Of a stretch of 64,000 nt of DNA, positions 44,182-52,961 are shown in pieces. The stretch comes from Halomarina litorea (GTDB lineage: Archaea > Halobacteriota > Halobacteria > Halobacteriales > Haloarculaceae). The DNA lies in the NCBI RefSeq assembly GCF_024227715.1, contig NZ_CP100448.1, positions 930,001 to 994,000 of the forward strand, given 5' to 3'. The position numbers were made by a program, and so were the translations under genes. The notes below the pieces were generated by a model. The model ran no database searches. It had not been told where the DNA came from and worked only from the letters and a program-made list of their open reading frames with translations. Every line of letters starts with the position of its first letter. Within the stretch, counting starts at the first letter, position 1.

Positions 44182-45336
44182 ATGGACGTCTTCCTCGTCG
44201 ACGGCGCTCGCACGCCCCACGGCGCACTGCTCGGGTCGCTCGCGGGCCACACGGCGGTCGAACTCGGGACGGTGGCCCTCGACGGCCTCCTTGACCGCGT
44301 CCCGGTCCCCCCCGACGCCGTCGACTGGGTCTGCCTCGGCAACGCCATCCAGGCGGGACTGGGGCAGGTCCCCGGCCGACAGGCCGTCGTCGCCTCCCGC
44401 CTCCCCGAGACGACACCCGCGACCACCGTCAACGAGGCGTCCGGGTCGGGCCTGCGGGCCATCGCCCTCGGCACCGACCGCATTCTGGCGGGACGGAGCG
44501 AGGTGGCCATCGCCGGCGGGATGGAGTCGATGACGAACGCGCCCTTCCTCGTCCCCGACCACCGGCGGGGGCGACGGCACGGCGACAGTAGACTGGTCGA
44601 CTCGATGGTCCGCGACGCCCTCTGGGACGAGAGCTACGACGCCCACATGGGCGAACTGACCGAGGCGCTGGTCGAGCGGGAGGGCATCTCGCGGGAGCGA
44701 CAGGACGAGTACGCCGTCGAGAGCAACCGGAAGGCGCTGGCGGCCATCGAGTCGGGGCGGTTCGCCGACGAGACGGTCACGGTGGAGACGCGCGACGGGC
44801 CAGTCGACACCGACGAGGGCCCCCGGGACACCTCGATGGAGCGACTGGGCGACCTGCCGGCCGCCTTCGGCGGGACCATCACGGCGGGCAACGCCTCGAA
44901 ACTGAGCGACGGGGCGGGGGTCGTCCTGCTGGCCTCCGGCGACGCGGTCGAGGACCACGGGGTCGACCCCCTCGCGCGCGTCGTGGACTACGTGGTGACC
45001 TACCGCGACCCGAAGTGGTTCAACGACGCCGTCCCGGACGCCGTGGAGGCGTTGCTCTCGAAGACGGGCCTCGACGTGGCAGACGTGGGCCTGTACGAGT
45101 TGAACGAGGCGTTCGCCGCCCAGATGGTCCACACGAGCGACCGTCTGGGTATCCCCGCCGACCGCCTGAACACGCGCGGCGGGGCCGTCGCCTTCGGTCA
45201 CCCCATCGGCGCCAGCGGCGGGATGCTCGCCGCCTCGCTCGCGTACGCCATGCGAGACGACGACGTGCGCTACGGGATGGTCGGGATGAGCATCGGCGGG
45301 GGCGGCGGCATCATGCTCCTCCTCGAACGCGCGTGA
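44182..45336 (+). CDS. Thiolase-fold protein with both catalytic cysteines replaced by serine
   Basis: 384 residues, full-length classical thiolase (acetyl-CoA acyltransferase) fold: N-terminal VFLVDGARTPHGALLGSL, middle GRDxx-like region, NEAFAAQ, and GGAVAFGHPIGASGG with His340. The nucleophile position, normally Cys in VN-x2-C-x-SG, is Ser87 (TVNEASGSGLRA), and the second catalytic Cys, normally C-x-GGG-x-G, is Ser370 (MSIGGGGG). Normal Claisen or thiolytic chemistry through Cys is therefore unlikely. Serine-type beta-ketothiolases are known in haloarchaeal PHA synthesis, but the second change is also present here. It may be a regulatory or altered enzyme; family identity is firm, function is not. 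Confidence 0.88.
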   Translation: MDVFLVDGARTPHGALLGSLAGHTAVELGTVALDGLLDRVPVPPDAVDWVCLGNAIQAGLGQVPGRQAVVASRLPETTPATTVNEASGSGLRAIALGTDRILAGRSEVAIAGGMESMTNAPFLVPDHRRGRRHGDSRLVDSMVRDALWDESYDAHMGELTEALVEREGISRERQDEYAVESNRKALAAIESGRFADETVTVETRDGPVDTDEGPRDTSMERLGDLPAAFGGTITAGNASKLSDGAGVVLLASGDAVEDHGVDPLARVVDYVVTYRDPKWFNDAVPDAVEALLSKTGLDVADVGLYELNEAFAAQMVHTSDRLGIPADRLNTRGGAVAFGHPIGASGGMLAASLAYAMRDDDVRYGMVGMSIGGGGGIMLLLERA

Positions 45337-45340
45337 GGAT

Positions 45341-45580
45341 TCAGTCGTCTCGGTCGTCCGGGTCGTCGAGGTTCAGGCGCGCCCCGGGGTCGGTGCCGTC
45401 CCACGGTTCCATGAGGTAGGTGTCGAAGAGGTGGCCGACGGCGAAGATGGTGAGGGGCAGGCCGACCATCGCGAGGACGGCGACGAGGAACGACTCGACG
45501 CCGCCCGGCATCGAGAGTGCGATCGGTGACGTCACGTGGTGACAGTACGCACCCGACGGACATGAGTGTTCGTCGCACAT
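45341..45580 (-). CDS. Small single-span membrane protein
   Basis: 79 residues from ATG 45580, or 56 residues from the internal ATG at 45511 (MPGGVESFL). One hydrophobic segment (SFLVAVLAMVGLPLTIFAV) precedes a polar acidic tail (NLDDPDDRDD). The longer form adds a Cys/His-rich N-terminus (MCDEHSCPSGAYCHH), which may not be real. Function unknown; the 3' end lies only 5 bases from the thiolase stop. Confidence 0.55.
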   Translation of the reverse strand: MCDEHSCPSGAYCHHVTSPIALSMPGGVESFLVAVLAMVGLPLTIFAVGHLFDTYLMEPWDGTDPGARLNLDDPDDRDD

Positions 45581-45584
45581 GAAG

Positions 45585-45593
45585 GGTTATACC
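45585..45593 (+). promoter_or_regulatory. TATA-like element of the aminotransferase at 45615
   Basis: GGTTATACC, centred 26 bases before ATG 45615, fitting leaderless transcription. It is itself a 9-base near-palindrome. Confidence 0.5.
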
Positions 45594-45614
45594 CCATCGC
45601 TCCGGGGTAGGGGT

Positions 45615-46736
45615 ATGACCGGCTTCTCACGGCGAATCGAGGAGATCTCCATCAGCGGCATCCGGAAGGTGTTCGAGGCGGCGGGCGAGGACGCCATCAA
45701 CCTCGGCCTCGGGCAACCCGACTTCCCGACGCCGGCACACGCGAAGCGAGCGGCCATCGACGCCATCGAGTCGGGGCGCGCCGACGGCTACACCTCGAAC
45801 AAGGGCACGCTCGAACTCCGGGAGGCCATCGCCGCCAAACACGACCGGGACAACGACTTCTCGGTGGACCCCGAGGATGTCATCGCCACCGCGGGCGGGA
45901 GCGAGGCCCTCCACATCGCCATGGAGGCCCACGTCGAGGACGGTCAGGAAGTACTCTTTCCGGACCCCGGATTCGTCTCCTACGACGCCCTCACCCGACT
46001 GGCCGGCGGGACGCCGAAACCCGTCGAACTCCGCGAGGACCTGACGATGGACCCCGCCGCCGTCGAGGCGGCAATCACCGAGGACACCGCCGCGTTCGTC
46101 GTCAACTCCCCGTCGAACCCGACCGGCGCGGTCCAGTCCGAGGAGGACATGCGCGAGTTCGCCCGCATCGCGGACGACCACGACGTGCTCTGTATCACCG
46201 ACGAGGTGTACGAGCGCATCACGTTCGGGCGGGACCACCACTCGCCGATGGCGTTCGCCGAGACGGACAACGTCGTCGTCGTCAACGCCTGCTCGAAGAC
46301 CTACTCCATGACCGGGTGGCGACTCGGGTGGGTCGCCGGCAGCGAACGACGCATCGAGCGGATGCTCCGCGCCCACCAGTACGTGCAAGCGTGCGCCAGC
46401 GCCCCGGCGCAGTTCGCGGCCGAGGCCGCCCTCTCCGGCCCGCAGGACGTCGTCGGCCAGATGGTCGAGACGTTCGAGGAGCGCCGCGACATCCTGCTGG
46501 ACGGACTGGAGGAGATGGGACTGGACACCCCCACGCCGCAGGGGGCGTTCTACGCGATGCCCCGCGTGCCCGACGGGTGGGTCGACGCGGTCATCGACCG
46601 CGGCGTCGTCGTCGTCCCCGGCGACGCCTTCGGGCAGGGCGGCGCGGGCCACGCCCGCATCTCCTACGCCGCCAGCACCGAGCAGTTGAAACAGGCCGTC
46701 GAAATCATGCGCGAGGCGACCGACGCGGTCCGCTGA
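45615..46736 (+). CDS. Class I/II PLP-dependent aminotransferase
   Basis: 373 residues, fold type I. Internal aldimine lysine is Lys228 in NACSKTYSMTGWRLGW; the NSPSNPTGA (Asn of the PLP pyridine contact), DEVYERITF (Asp-x-x-Tyr) and C-terminal RISYA (substrate carboxylate Arg) motifs are present. This is the aspartate/aromatic/alanine aminotransferase type. The substrate is not decidable from sequence. One of the two aminotransferases in this window could provide the missing succinyl-DAP aminotransferase step, though nothing links them except the gap in the pathway. Confidence 0.92.
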   Translation: MTGFSRRIEEISISGIRKVFEAAGEDAINLGLGQPDFPTPAHAKRAAIDAIESGRADGYTSNKGTLELREAIAAKHDRDNDFSVDPEDVIATAGGSEALHIAMEAHVEDGQEVLFPDPGFVSYDALTRLAGGTPKPVELREDLTMDPAAVEAAITEDTAAFVVNSPSNPTGAVQSEEDMREFARIADDHDVLCITDEVYERITFGRDHHSPMAFAETDNVVVVNACSKTYSMTGWRLGWVAGSERRIERMLRAHQYVQACASAPAQFAAEAALSGPQDVVGQMVETFEERRDILLDGLEEMGLDTPTPQGAFYAMPRVPDGWVDAVIDRGVVVVPGDAFGQGGAGHARISYAASTEQLKQAVEIMREATDAVR

Positions 46737-46788
46737 GTCCTCGAACCACGAACGCGCACCACTTCCCCCTCGAACTCGTAGTGTCGAC

Positions 46789-47160
46789 GTGGACTCACTC
46801 GCACCCGCACACGTCCCGTTCTACGAGACGCCCGCCGAACAGCGTCGGGTCTGGGAGCGATGTGCCGACCGCGACCTGCCGGTCGTCGCGGTCCGCGACG
46901 CCGAACGCGGTTTCGTCGTCAGATACGACCTCCAGCACCTCGACCGGGAACTCTCCCCGGACGCCCTCCAGCGACTCCGCGACCGACTTCTGGCCCACCG
47001 CGACCGCGACCCCCTCGACGCCCGAATCTCGCAGGTCGAGCAACTGGGCGGGGAGACGGGACCGGTCTCCGGCGAACTGCACGAGGGGACCGAGAAGCGA
47101 GCGCGGACGCTCGCCTCGCACCTCGCGGAGACGGTCCTCGACGAGCGCAACTGGGCCTGA
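46789..47160 (+). CDS. Conserved hypothetical protein
   Basis: 123 residues, soluble and strongly charged. The N-terminal part (AHVPFYETPAEQRRVWERC, then DLPVVAVRDAERGFVVRYD) and a helical C-terminus (EKRARTLASHLAETVLDE) give no recognisable family. Uses GTG 46789; no ATG is available in frame near it. It follows the aminotransferase by 52 bases on the same strand. Confidence 0.55.
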   Translation: MDSLAPAHVPFYETPAEQRRVWERCADRDLPVVAVRDAERGFVVRYDLQHLDRELSPDALQRLRDRLLAHRDRDPLDARISQVEQLGGETGPVSGELHEGTEKRARTLASHLAETVLDERNWA

Positions 47161-47383
47161 CCGTACCGTGCGACCGTTCGTCACACCACCCTGACACTTT
47201 TTACTCCCCGCGGGTCTCGGAACGAGTGAGGACAATGAACCCCGTTATCCGCTTCGATTGACCCCGGTCCCACCGGCCCTCGTCTCCCGTGGACGAGTCC
47301 TCGCCGTGTCGGGACCCCCGTCTCGGCACGACTGCTCCTGCCGAGTGCCGCATCGCTCACGAGTGCCCACCCCCCGCAGTCAG

Positions 47384-47710
47384 ATGTCACGACAGCACTC
47401 ACCCCGTTCCCGACGTACCGCCCCTGAACCCGCCGCCCTCGACCGGCCCCGCGCCCTCGCTGGCACGTCCGGTCACCGCCGCGTCCCCGCCGACGCCCGG
47501 TCGCTGACCGCGACGCTGGCGATGACGCTCCTCGCGCCTCTCGCCGTCGCCGTCGTCGCCTACCCGCTGACCGCCCTCGCGGCCCTCCTGACGCTGGCCG
47601 CCCTCGCGGCCGTCGCTCGCGCCGCCGCACGACGGGTCGCCGGCCGGCAGGCCTCGCTGGCCGTCCCCGGCCTCGGCCTGCGCCTCGACGTCGGCCTCGC
47701 CGAACGCTGA
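47384..47710 (+). CDS. Small membrane protein
   Basis: 108 residues. An Arg/Pro-rich N-terminus (RQHSPRSRRTAPEP) is followed by two hydrophobic helices (about 45-85) and a basic, Arg-rich linker. The upstream 220 bases contain a T-rich TATA element at 47194-47201 and a nine-codon frame (MNPVIRFD, 47235-47261) that could be a chance frame. Codon bias supports the main gene; function unknown. Confidence 0.5.
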   Translation: MSRQHSPRSRRTAPEPAALDRPRALAGTSGHRRVPADARSLTATLAMTLLAPLAVAVVAYPLTALAALLTLAALAAVARAAARRVAGRQASLAVPGLGLRLDVGLAER

Positions 47711-47773
47711 CCGCTCCCCGGTCGGCGTGAAAGCAGCCTGACGTTTTATTGCCGTGTCACGCTACCGTTCAGC

Positions 47774-48628
47774 ATGGCTATCGCCAGACACGGAGACGGC
47801 GTCCGCGCCGACCTCGCGGCACTCGCCTCGCAGGTCCACCCGGTGTTCATGCTCCCGCCCGTCGCCGCGAGCGCGTTCGGCGCGGTGCTCGCCGGGGAGT
47901 TCTCCGTCCCACTGGCGCTCTTGCACATGGTGACGGCGTTCTTCGCGCTGTACACCGCCCACGTCAAGGACGGCTACGTCGACTTCCACGTCCGCGGCGA
48001 GGACAACGACCATCCCCTGAGCGCGGCGGGGTGTCGCCGCACCCTCGCCGGGTCCTCCGTCCTCTTTTTCCTCGGGACGACGGCCATCGCCGTCCTCGTC
48101 GGCCCCACCGCCGCCCTGCTCACCCTCCCGGGGTGGGTCATCGGCTATCTCCACGCCCCGCAACTGGACATGAACCCCGTCACCGCGACGACAGGCTACC
48201 CGCTGGGAATCGGGTTCGCCCTCGTCAGCGGCCACTACGTCCAAGCCGAGTCCGTCTCGCCGACCGTCCTCGGCTTCGCCGTCGTCTTCGTGGCCGTCCT
48301 CTCGGGCATCAAGGTCATTGACGACGCGAAGGACTACGAGTACGACCGCTCCATCTCCAAACGCACCGTCGCCGTCGTCCTCGGGCGCGAGCGCGCGCGC
48401 ACGACGGCCTACCTCCTCATGGCGACGGGGATGGTCGTCGTCTGTGCGCTCGCCGTCCTCACGCCCGTCTTCCCGCCGGGGAGCGTCCTCGCCGTCGCCG
48501 CCTTCGCCGCCATCGCCCTCCTCACCCGCCGGATGGACGCCGAACACACCACGATGGTGCTCATCCGCGGGTCGTACGTCTTCCTCGCTCTCCTCGTCGT
48601 CGCGGTGTGGTTCCGGCCGTTCCAGTGA
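47774..48628 (+). CDS. UbiA-family prenyltransferase
   Basis: 284 residues with about eight hydrophobic segments. The second Asp-rich motif, DDAKDYEYD, is typical of the UbiA superfamily; the first is reduced to KDGYVDFHVRGED, still offering Asp residues for Mg-diphosphate binding. Members attach isoprenoid chains to quinones, haems, lipids or carotenoids; the lack of close neighbours prevents choosing one. A TATA-like GTTTTATTG (about 47743-47751) lies 27 bases upstream. Confidence 0.86.
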   Translation: MAIARHGDGVRADLAALASQVHPVFMLPPVAASAFGAVLAGEFSVPLALLHMVTAFFALYTAHVKDGYVDFHVRGEDNDHPLSAAGCRRTLAGSSVLFFLGTTAIAVLVGPTAALLTLPGWVIGYLHAPQLDMNPVTATTGYPLGIGFALVSGHYVQAESVSPTVLGFAVVFVAVLSGIKVIDDAKDYEYDRSISKRTVAVVLGRERARTTAYLLMATGMVVVCALAVLTPVFPPGSVLAVAAFAAIALLTRRMDAEHTTMVLIRGSYVFLALLVVAVWFRPFQ

Positions 48629-48671
48629 GGGCGTCGGGGGGCTTTTTCACGGCACACGGCGAGTGACGGCC

Positions 48672-49463
48672 ATGACCGACTGGTTCGACGACCGGGAGGC
48701 CCTCGCAGAGCAGTACGCCGACGCCGCCAACCTCTCCGACCGCGTCGCCCTCCACGAACGGTTCTCGACAGCCGAGGTGGACCTCCACCCGTGGCTGTTC
48801 GACCGCCTCGACCTCCCGTCGGACGCCCGCGTCCTCACCCTCGGCGGCGGGCCGGGCGACCTCTGGGCGGCCGTCCCCGACCGCGTTCCCGAGGGCTGGT
48901 CGGTCCTCCACACCGACGCCTCGCCGGGGATGGTCGAGGAGGCACGCGAGACCCTCCGCGACGCGAACGGCGGGTTCGGCTTCGGCGTCGTCGACGCCGC
49001 CTCGCTCCCCTTCGCTTCGAACTCCTTCGACGCCGTCACCGCGAACCACATGCTCTACCACGTCGCCGAGCGCCGCCGTGCGCTCCGCGAGGTTCGTCGG
49101 GTTCTCCGGCCCGGCGGGCGACTGTACGCGACCACGAACGGCGAGCGGGCGCTGAAGGAGGTGTACGAGGTCGCGGAGGGGGTCCACGGGGGCCCCCTCG
49201 CTCGAATCGACGGGTTCAGACTGGAGAACGGGCGCGAGCAACTCGCCGACGTCTTCGAGTCCGTCACGCTGCACCGTCACGACAACGCCCTCGCCGTGAC
49301 GGAGGTGGAACCCGTCGTGCGCTACCTCTGCTCGCGCGAGGAGTTCGGCCCCGAGGACGCCCCCGACCTCCACGCGGCGTTCGTCGACCGGTTCGAGGAC
49401 GGCGTCCTCCACGTCGAGAAGGACACCGGCGTCCTCGTCGCCCGGAAGGAGGGAGGTCGATGA
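48672..49463 (+). CDS. Class I SAM-dependent methyltransferase
   Basis: 263 residues. Motif I reads VLTLGGGPGDLWAAV, motif II is HTDASPGM, and the DAASLPFASNSFDAVTANHMLYHV stretch is the motif III/IV area of UbiE/Methyltransf_11-type enzymes. Short N-terminal helical extension. The acceptor is unknown. The 3' end overlaps the next gene by 4 bases, so the two form one operon. Confidence 0.88.
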   Translation: MTDWFDDREALAEQYADAANLSDRVALHERFSTAEVDLHPWLFDRLDLPSDARVLTLGGGPGDLWAAVPDRVPEGWSVLHTDASPGMVEEARETLRDANGGFGFGVVDAASLPFASNSFDAVTANHMLYHVAERRRALREVRRVLRPGGRLYATTNGERALKEVYEVAEGVHGGPLARIDGFRLENGREQLADVFESVTLHRHDNALAVTEVEPVVRYLCSREEFGPEDAPDLHAAFVDRFEDGVLHVEKDTGVLVARKEGGR

Positions 49464-50383
49464 GCGCTCCGACCCTCACCGACGGCGACGTCTTCGCCGC
49501 CGACACCGAGAGGGTGGTCGCGGCGATGGAGTCGGCGTTCCGCGAACACGCCGCCGGAACGCTCGTCGCGCCCCCGCGCTGGTCGCTGGACGTTCCCGCT
49601 GGAGAACTCGTGTTCACGGCGGGCGCGGCCCTCGGCCGGGGCGCGATGGGCTTTCGCGTGTACGAGACGCTCGGGACGGGTGACGACCACACGCAACTCG
49701 TGGCCGTCTTCGACAGCGAGTCAGGGGCCTACCGGGGGCAGTGCGTCGGACACGCCGTCGGCCTCCTGCGCACGGGCGGCATCGGCGGCGTCGCCATCGA
49801 CCACCTCGCACCCCGCGACGCGTCGACGGTGGGCGTCCTCGGGTCTGGCGCGCAGGCCCGGTCGCAACTGGAGGCGGCCTGTGCGGTCCGGGATGTCGAG
49901 GCGGCACTGGTTTACTCGCCGACGAGGGAGCACCGCGAGTCGTTCGCCGCGACCCTCCGGGAGTCCACGGGGGTGCCCGTCGAAGCCGTCGAGAGCGCCG
50001 AGGCGGCGGTCCGCGACTGCGAGGTGCTGGTGTGTGCGACGGACAGCGACTCGCCCGTCTTCGACCCGGAGTGGCTAGCGCCGGGCGCGCACGTCACCAC
50101 CCTCGGCCCGAAGTTCGCGGGAGCGCACGAACTCCCCCTCGCGATGGCCGAGGCCGCCGACTGCATCGCGACGGACTCGCTGGCGCAGGTCGAGGGGTAC
50201 GCGGAGTACCGCGACCCGTTCTTCCTCGACTCGCCCCGGGACGAGATGGTCGAGTTGAGCGCCGTCGTCGCGGGCGACGAGGTCGGACGCGAGAGCGATG
50301 ACGACCTGACGCTGTTCTGTTCGGTCGGCCTCGCGGGGACGGAGGTCGTCCTCGCGGACGCCTTGCTCTCGGGGCGGGAGTAG
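49460..50383 (+). CDS. Ornithine cyclodeaminase / mu-crystallin family protein
   Basis: 307 residues. Substrate half begins LTDGDVFAADTERVVAAMESAF; the Rossmann half has VGVLGSGAQARSQLEAA, the dinucleotide motif, and APGAHVTTLGPKFAGAHEL. The family includes ornithine cyclodeaminase, alanine dehydrogenase and ketimine reductases; the residues that discriminate these are not clear here. Translationally coupled to the upstream methyltransferase. Confidence 0.85.
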   Translation: MSAPTLTDGDVFAADTERVVAAMESAFREHAAGTLVAPPRWSLDVPAGELVFTAGAALGRGAMGFRVYETLGTGDDHTQLVAVFDSESGAYRGQCVGHAVGLLRTGGIGGVAIDHLAPRDASTVGVLGSGAQARSQLEAACAVRDVEAALVYSPTREHRESFAATLRESTGVPVEAVESAEAAVRDCEVLVCATDSDSPVFDPEWLAPGAHVTTLGPKFAGAHELPLAMAEAADCIATDSLAQVEGYAEYRDPFFLDSPRDEMVELSAVVAGDEVGRESDDDLTLFCSVGLAGTEVVLADALLSGRE

Positions 50384-50465
50384 TCGGGCGGGATCGGACG
50401 GGGTCGGGCGAATCGAGTCGCGTCGGGTGGGGGCTTCATGGCCCGTCCGCGAGTAGGCCCCGGCG

Positions 50466-50861
50466 ATGACCGACGACACCGACGACACGCCGACCGGCGA
50501 GACGGCCATCGACGCGGGAATCTGCGAGCGCGTCGCCGCCGAACGCGACGTGGACGCGGACGACCTCGCGGGCGCGTTGGACGTGGTCGCCGCCGACCTG
50601 ACCGACGAGCACTCGCGGTTCGAACGCGAGTACGACCACACCACCGTCGAGGGGTCTCGAATCTACTTCGTCGACGGCGAGGAGTGGGCCGACATCGGCG
50701 ACCGACTGGACCTCTCGGAGTCGACGCTCGGGGCGGTCCGGGCCGCCCACGAGGAACAGGCCGAGCGACTGCTCTCGGAGGCGACGACGGGCTACCGGGA
50801 GAAACTGGCCGAGGGGACGGCGGTCGTCGCGGGCGTCGACACGGCAGAGGAGATGGTCTGA
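50466..50861 (+). CDS. Conserved haloarchaeal hypothetical protein
   Basis: 131-residue acidic, helical protein. Central FVDGEEWADIGDRLDLSE followed by STLGAVRAAHEEQAERLL has a helix-turn-helix flavour (a phage/transposon-type HTH would need confirmation). N-terminal low-complexity Asp/Thr stretch is typical of haloarchaea. Possibly a DNA-binding mini-protein; no other clue. It is convergent with YchF, 6 bases away. Confidence 0.6.
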   Translation: MTDDTDDTPTGETAIDAGICERVAAERDVDADDLAGALDVVAADLTDEHSRFEREYDHTTVEGSRIYFVDGEEWADIGDRLDLSESTLGAVRAAHEEQAERLLSEATTGYREKLAEGTAVVAGVDTAEEMV

Positions 50862-50867
50862 GCGCCC

Positions 50868-52049
50868 TCAGGAGGCCGTACTGACGATCTTCACCACGTC
50901 GCCCTCCGCCAGTTCGTAGGCGTCGCCGATGCGGCGGTTCTCCTTCGCGTTCACGGCGTGGAGGTAGCCGTCGCCGATGTCGGAGTGGACGGCGTACGCG
51001 AGGTCCTTCGGCGTCGAGCCTCGGGGTAAGAGAAAGGCGTCGGGGAGGACGTTCTCCTGCCCGTCGGTCCACTTCCCCTCGTTCTGGACCGGGTAGGCGG
51101 TGACGTGGTCGAGGAAGTCGTAGACCGCGGTGTCGAGGGCTTCCTGTACGCCCGTCCCGCCCCACGCCTCCATGACCGTCCGGATGCGTTCGAGGCCCGC
51201 CTCCTGCTTCTCGGAGACGTCGCCAGTGACGGTGAAGTCCGGGTCGCCGGGGTCGTAGTCGATGACGCCCGCCTTCGCCGCCTGTCGGAGGGCGAGTTCC
51301 CCCTCGGCGGTGGCCGGTACCACGACCTCTGCGGCCTCCCGGAGGCGGTCGAGGTTCTCCTCGCTCGCGGCGTCGGCCTTGTTCGCGACGACGATGATGG
51401 GCTTCGAGCGCTCGCGGAGGTCACGCGCGAGTCGCCTGCGGTCCTCGTCGGTCCACTGCTTGGGGTCGGTCGGGTACTCGACGGTGCGGAGGGTGGCGGC
51501 CACATCGGCCTCGCTCGCGCCGATGCCGGTGAGCATCTCGGTGAGGGCGTCTTCGAGGTCGAAGTTCGGGGAGCGAGACTGGCGCTCGACGGACTCCCAG
51601 TTGCGGTCGACGATGCCCGCCATCCAGAGGTCCATCTCCTCCTCGATGAAGTCGACGTCCTGTACGGGGTCGTAGCTCCCCGGTTCGACGGGTTCGCCCT
51701 CGGCGTTCGTCCCGCCGGAGGCGTCGACGACGTTGAGGATGACGTCGGCGTTCGAGAGCGCGTCGAGGAACTGGTTGCCGAGGCCGCGCCCCTCGTGGGC
51801 GCCGGGGACCAGTCCCGCCACGTCAAGCAGTTCGATGGGGACGTACCGTTTCCCGTCGTGGCAGTGTTCGTCGCCACAGCGCTCCTCGCGTTCGAGACAG
51901 GGACACTCGGTCCGGACGTGGCTCACCCCCCGGTTCGGGTCGATGGTCGTGAAGGGGTAGTTGCCGATGTCCACGTCCGCGAGCGTCGCGGCGCGGTAGA
52001 AGGTGGACTTGCCCGCGTTGGGCTTGCCCGCGAGCGCGACTGAGAGCAT
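50868..52049 (-). CDS. ychF: YchF/Obg-family P-loop GTPase/ATPase
   Basis: 393 residues. G1 motif GKPNAGKSTF (8-17), G2/switch YPFTTIDPN, G3 LLDVAGLV and G4-like VVANKADA are all present, with the YchF coiled-coil/insert and the C-terminal TGS domain (about 315-393, starting LPRGSTPKDLA). A Cys-rich insert (CPCLEREERCGDEHC) between G2 and G3 is the archaeal form and may bind zinc. YchF proteins associate with ribosomes and stress responses; in many, ATP is preferred over GTP. The G4 motif NKAD suggests that guanine recognition is possible. Confidence 0.92.
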   Translation of the reverse strand: MLSVALAGKPNAGKSTFYRAATLADVDIGNYPFTTIDPNRGVSHVRTECPCLEREERCGDEHCHDGKRYVPIELLDVAGLVPGAHEGRGLGNQFLDALSNADVILNVVDASGGTNAEGEPVEPGSYDPVQDVDFIEEEMDLWMAGIVDRNWESVERQSRSPNFDLEDALTEMLTGIGASEADVAATLRTVEYPTDPKQWTDEDRRRLARDLRERSKPIIVVANKADAASEENLDRLREAAEVVVPATAEGELALRQAAKAGVIDYDPGDPDFTVTGDVSEKQEAGLERIRTVMEAWGGTGVQEALDTAVYDFLDHVTAYPVQNEGKWTDGQENVLPDAFLLPRGSTPKDLAYAVHSDIGDGYLHAVNAKENRRIGDAYELAEGDVVKIVSTAS

Positions 52050-52153
52050 ACCGCACCCCTCGCGGGGGGACCGGGTGTGCCTTTCGGTCGCGCGACTCTC
52101 GCGTCCCGCGCTCGTCCGAACCAGTTATCATCGAACCGCCGGTAGCCGGGGAC

Positions 52154-52909
52154 GTGTCGAGCGAGGAGTTCCGCGTCGATATGCACGTCAAGATACTCGA
52201 CGAGCGAGTCGTCGAGCGAGCGAAGGCGCGCGGCCTCGACGCGCTGGTGTACGCCCCCCACTTCGTCCGGTTGCCGAACATCGCGGCGAAGGCCGAGGCG
52301 TTCTCCGACGAGGATCTGCGGGTGTTCCCCGCCCGCGAGATATTCACCGGGTCGTGGCGCGACCGGAAGCACGTCCTCGCCGTCGGCCTCACCGACCCCG
52401 TCCCCGACTTCGTCACGCTCGAGGGGGCCATGCGGGAACTCGACCGGCAGGACGCCGCCGTCCTCGCCCCCCACCCCGAGTTCCTCACCGTCAGCCTGGA
52501 GGAGTCCGACATCCGGAAGTACGACGTGGACGCCGTGGAGGTGTACAACCCGAAGCACTTCCCCGAGCAGAACGACCGCGCGCTCGAAATCGCCCGCGAG
52601 ACGGGTCTGCCGGGCTTTACCTCCTCGTACGCCCACCTCCGGGGGACCATCGGCGAGGCGTGGACCACCTTCGAGGAGCCCGTCACGGACGCTTCGGGTC
52701 TCGCCGACCTGCTCAAGGAACGCGCCCCGCGCCGGGTCTGTCACCGCGACGGCCTCGAACACCGCCTGCGCTGTACGGTGGAGGCCGCCCACCTCGTCTA
52801 CGAGAACACCTGGGGGAAGATAGACCGCGTCCTCCTGTCGGCGACGGAGGCGACCCACCCGGGGCACATCGCGTACGACGGTCGATTCGACGACGTCCGC
52901 GTCTACTGA
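52154..52909 (+). CDS. PHP-domain-like protein
   Basis: 251 residues with the PHP (polymerase and histidinol phosphatase) fold inferred from VDMHVKILDERVVERAKARG, APHFV, PAREIFTGSW, LAPHPEFLT and the DAVEVYNPKHF segment. The usual opening DLHxHTxxSDG is reduced to DMHVKILD, so some metal ligands are absent; His and Asp residues later in the chain could compensate. Function and substrate unknown. Uses GTG 52154. Confidence 0.72.
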   Translation: MSSEEFRVDMHVKILDERVVERAKARGLDALVYAPHFVRLPNIAAKAEAFSDEDLRVFPAREIFTGSWRDRKHVLAVGLTDPVPDFVTLEGAMRELDRQDAAVLAPHPEFLTVSLEESDIRKYDVDAVEVYNPKHFPEQNDRALEIARETGLPGFTSSYAHLRGTIGEAWTTFEEPVTDASGLADLLKERAPRRVCHRDGLEHRLRCTVEAAHLVYENTWGKIDRVLLSATEATHPGHIAYDGRFDDVRVY

Positions 52910-52961
52910 GCGCGTCGGCTGGCGGGCGCGGGGTTTTCCGAGAAGTGACGATCCGACGCGC

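Noticed and set aside
47235-47261. Nine-codon frame (MNPVIRFD) as a leader peptide for the small membrane protein
   Set aside because: Too short to be distinguished from chance, and no structure or regulation signal links it to the downstream gene.
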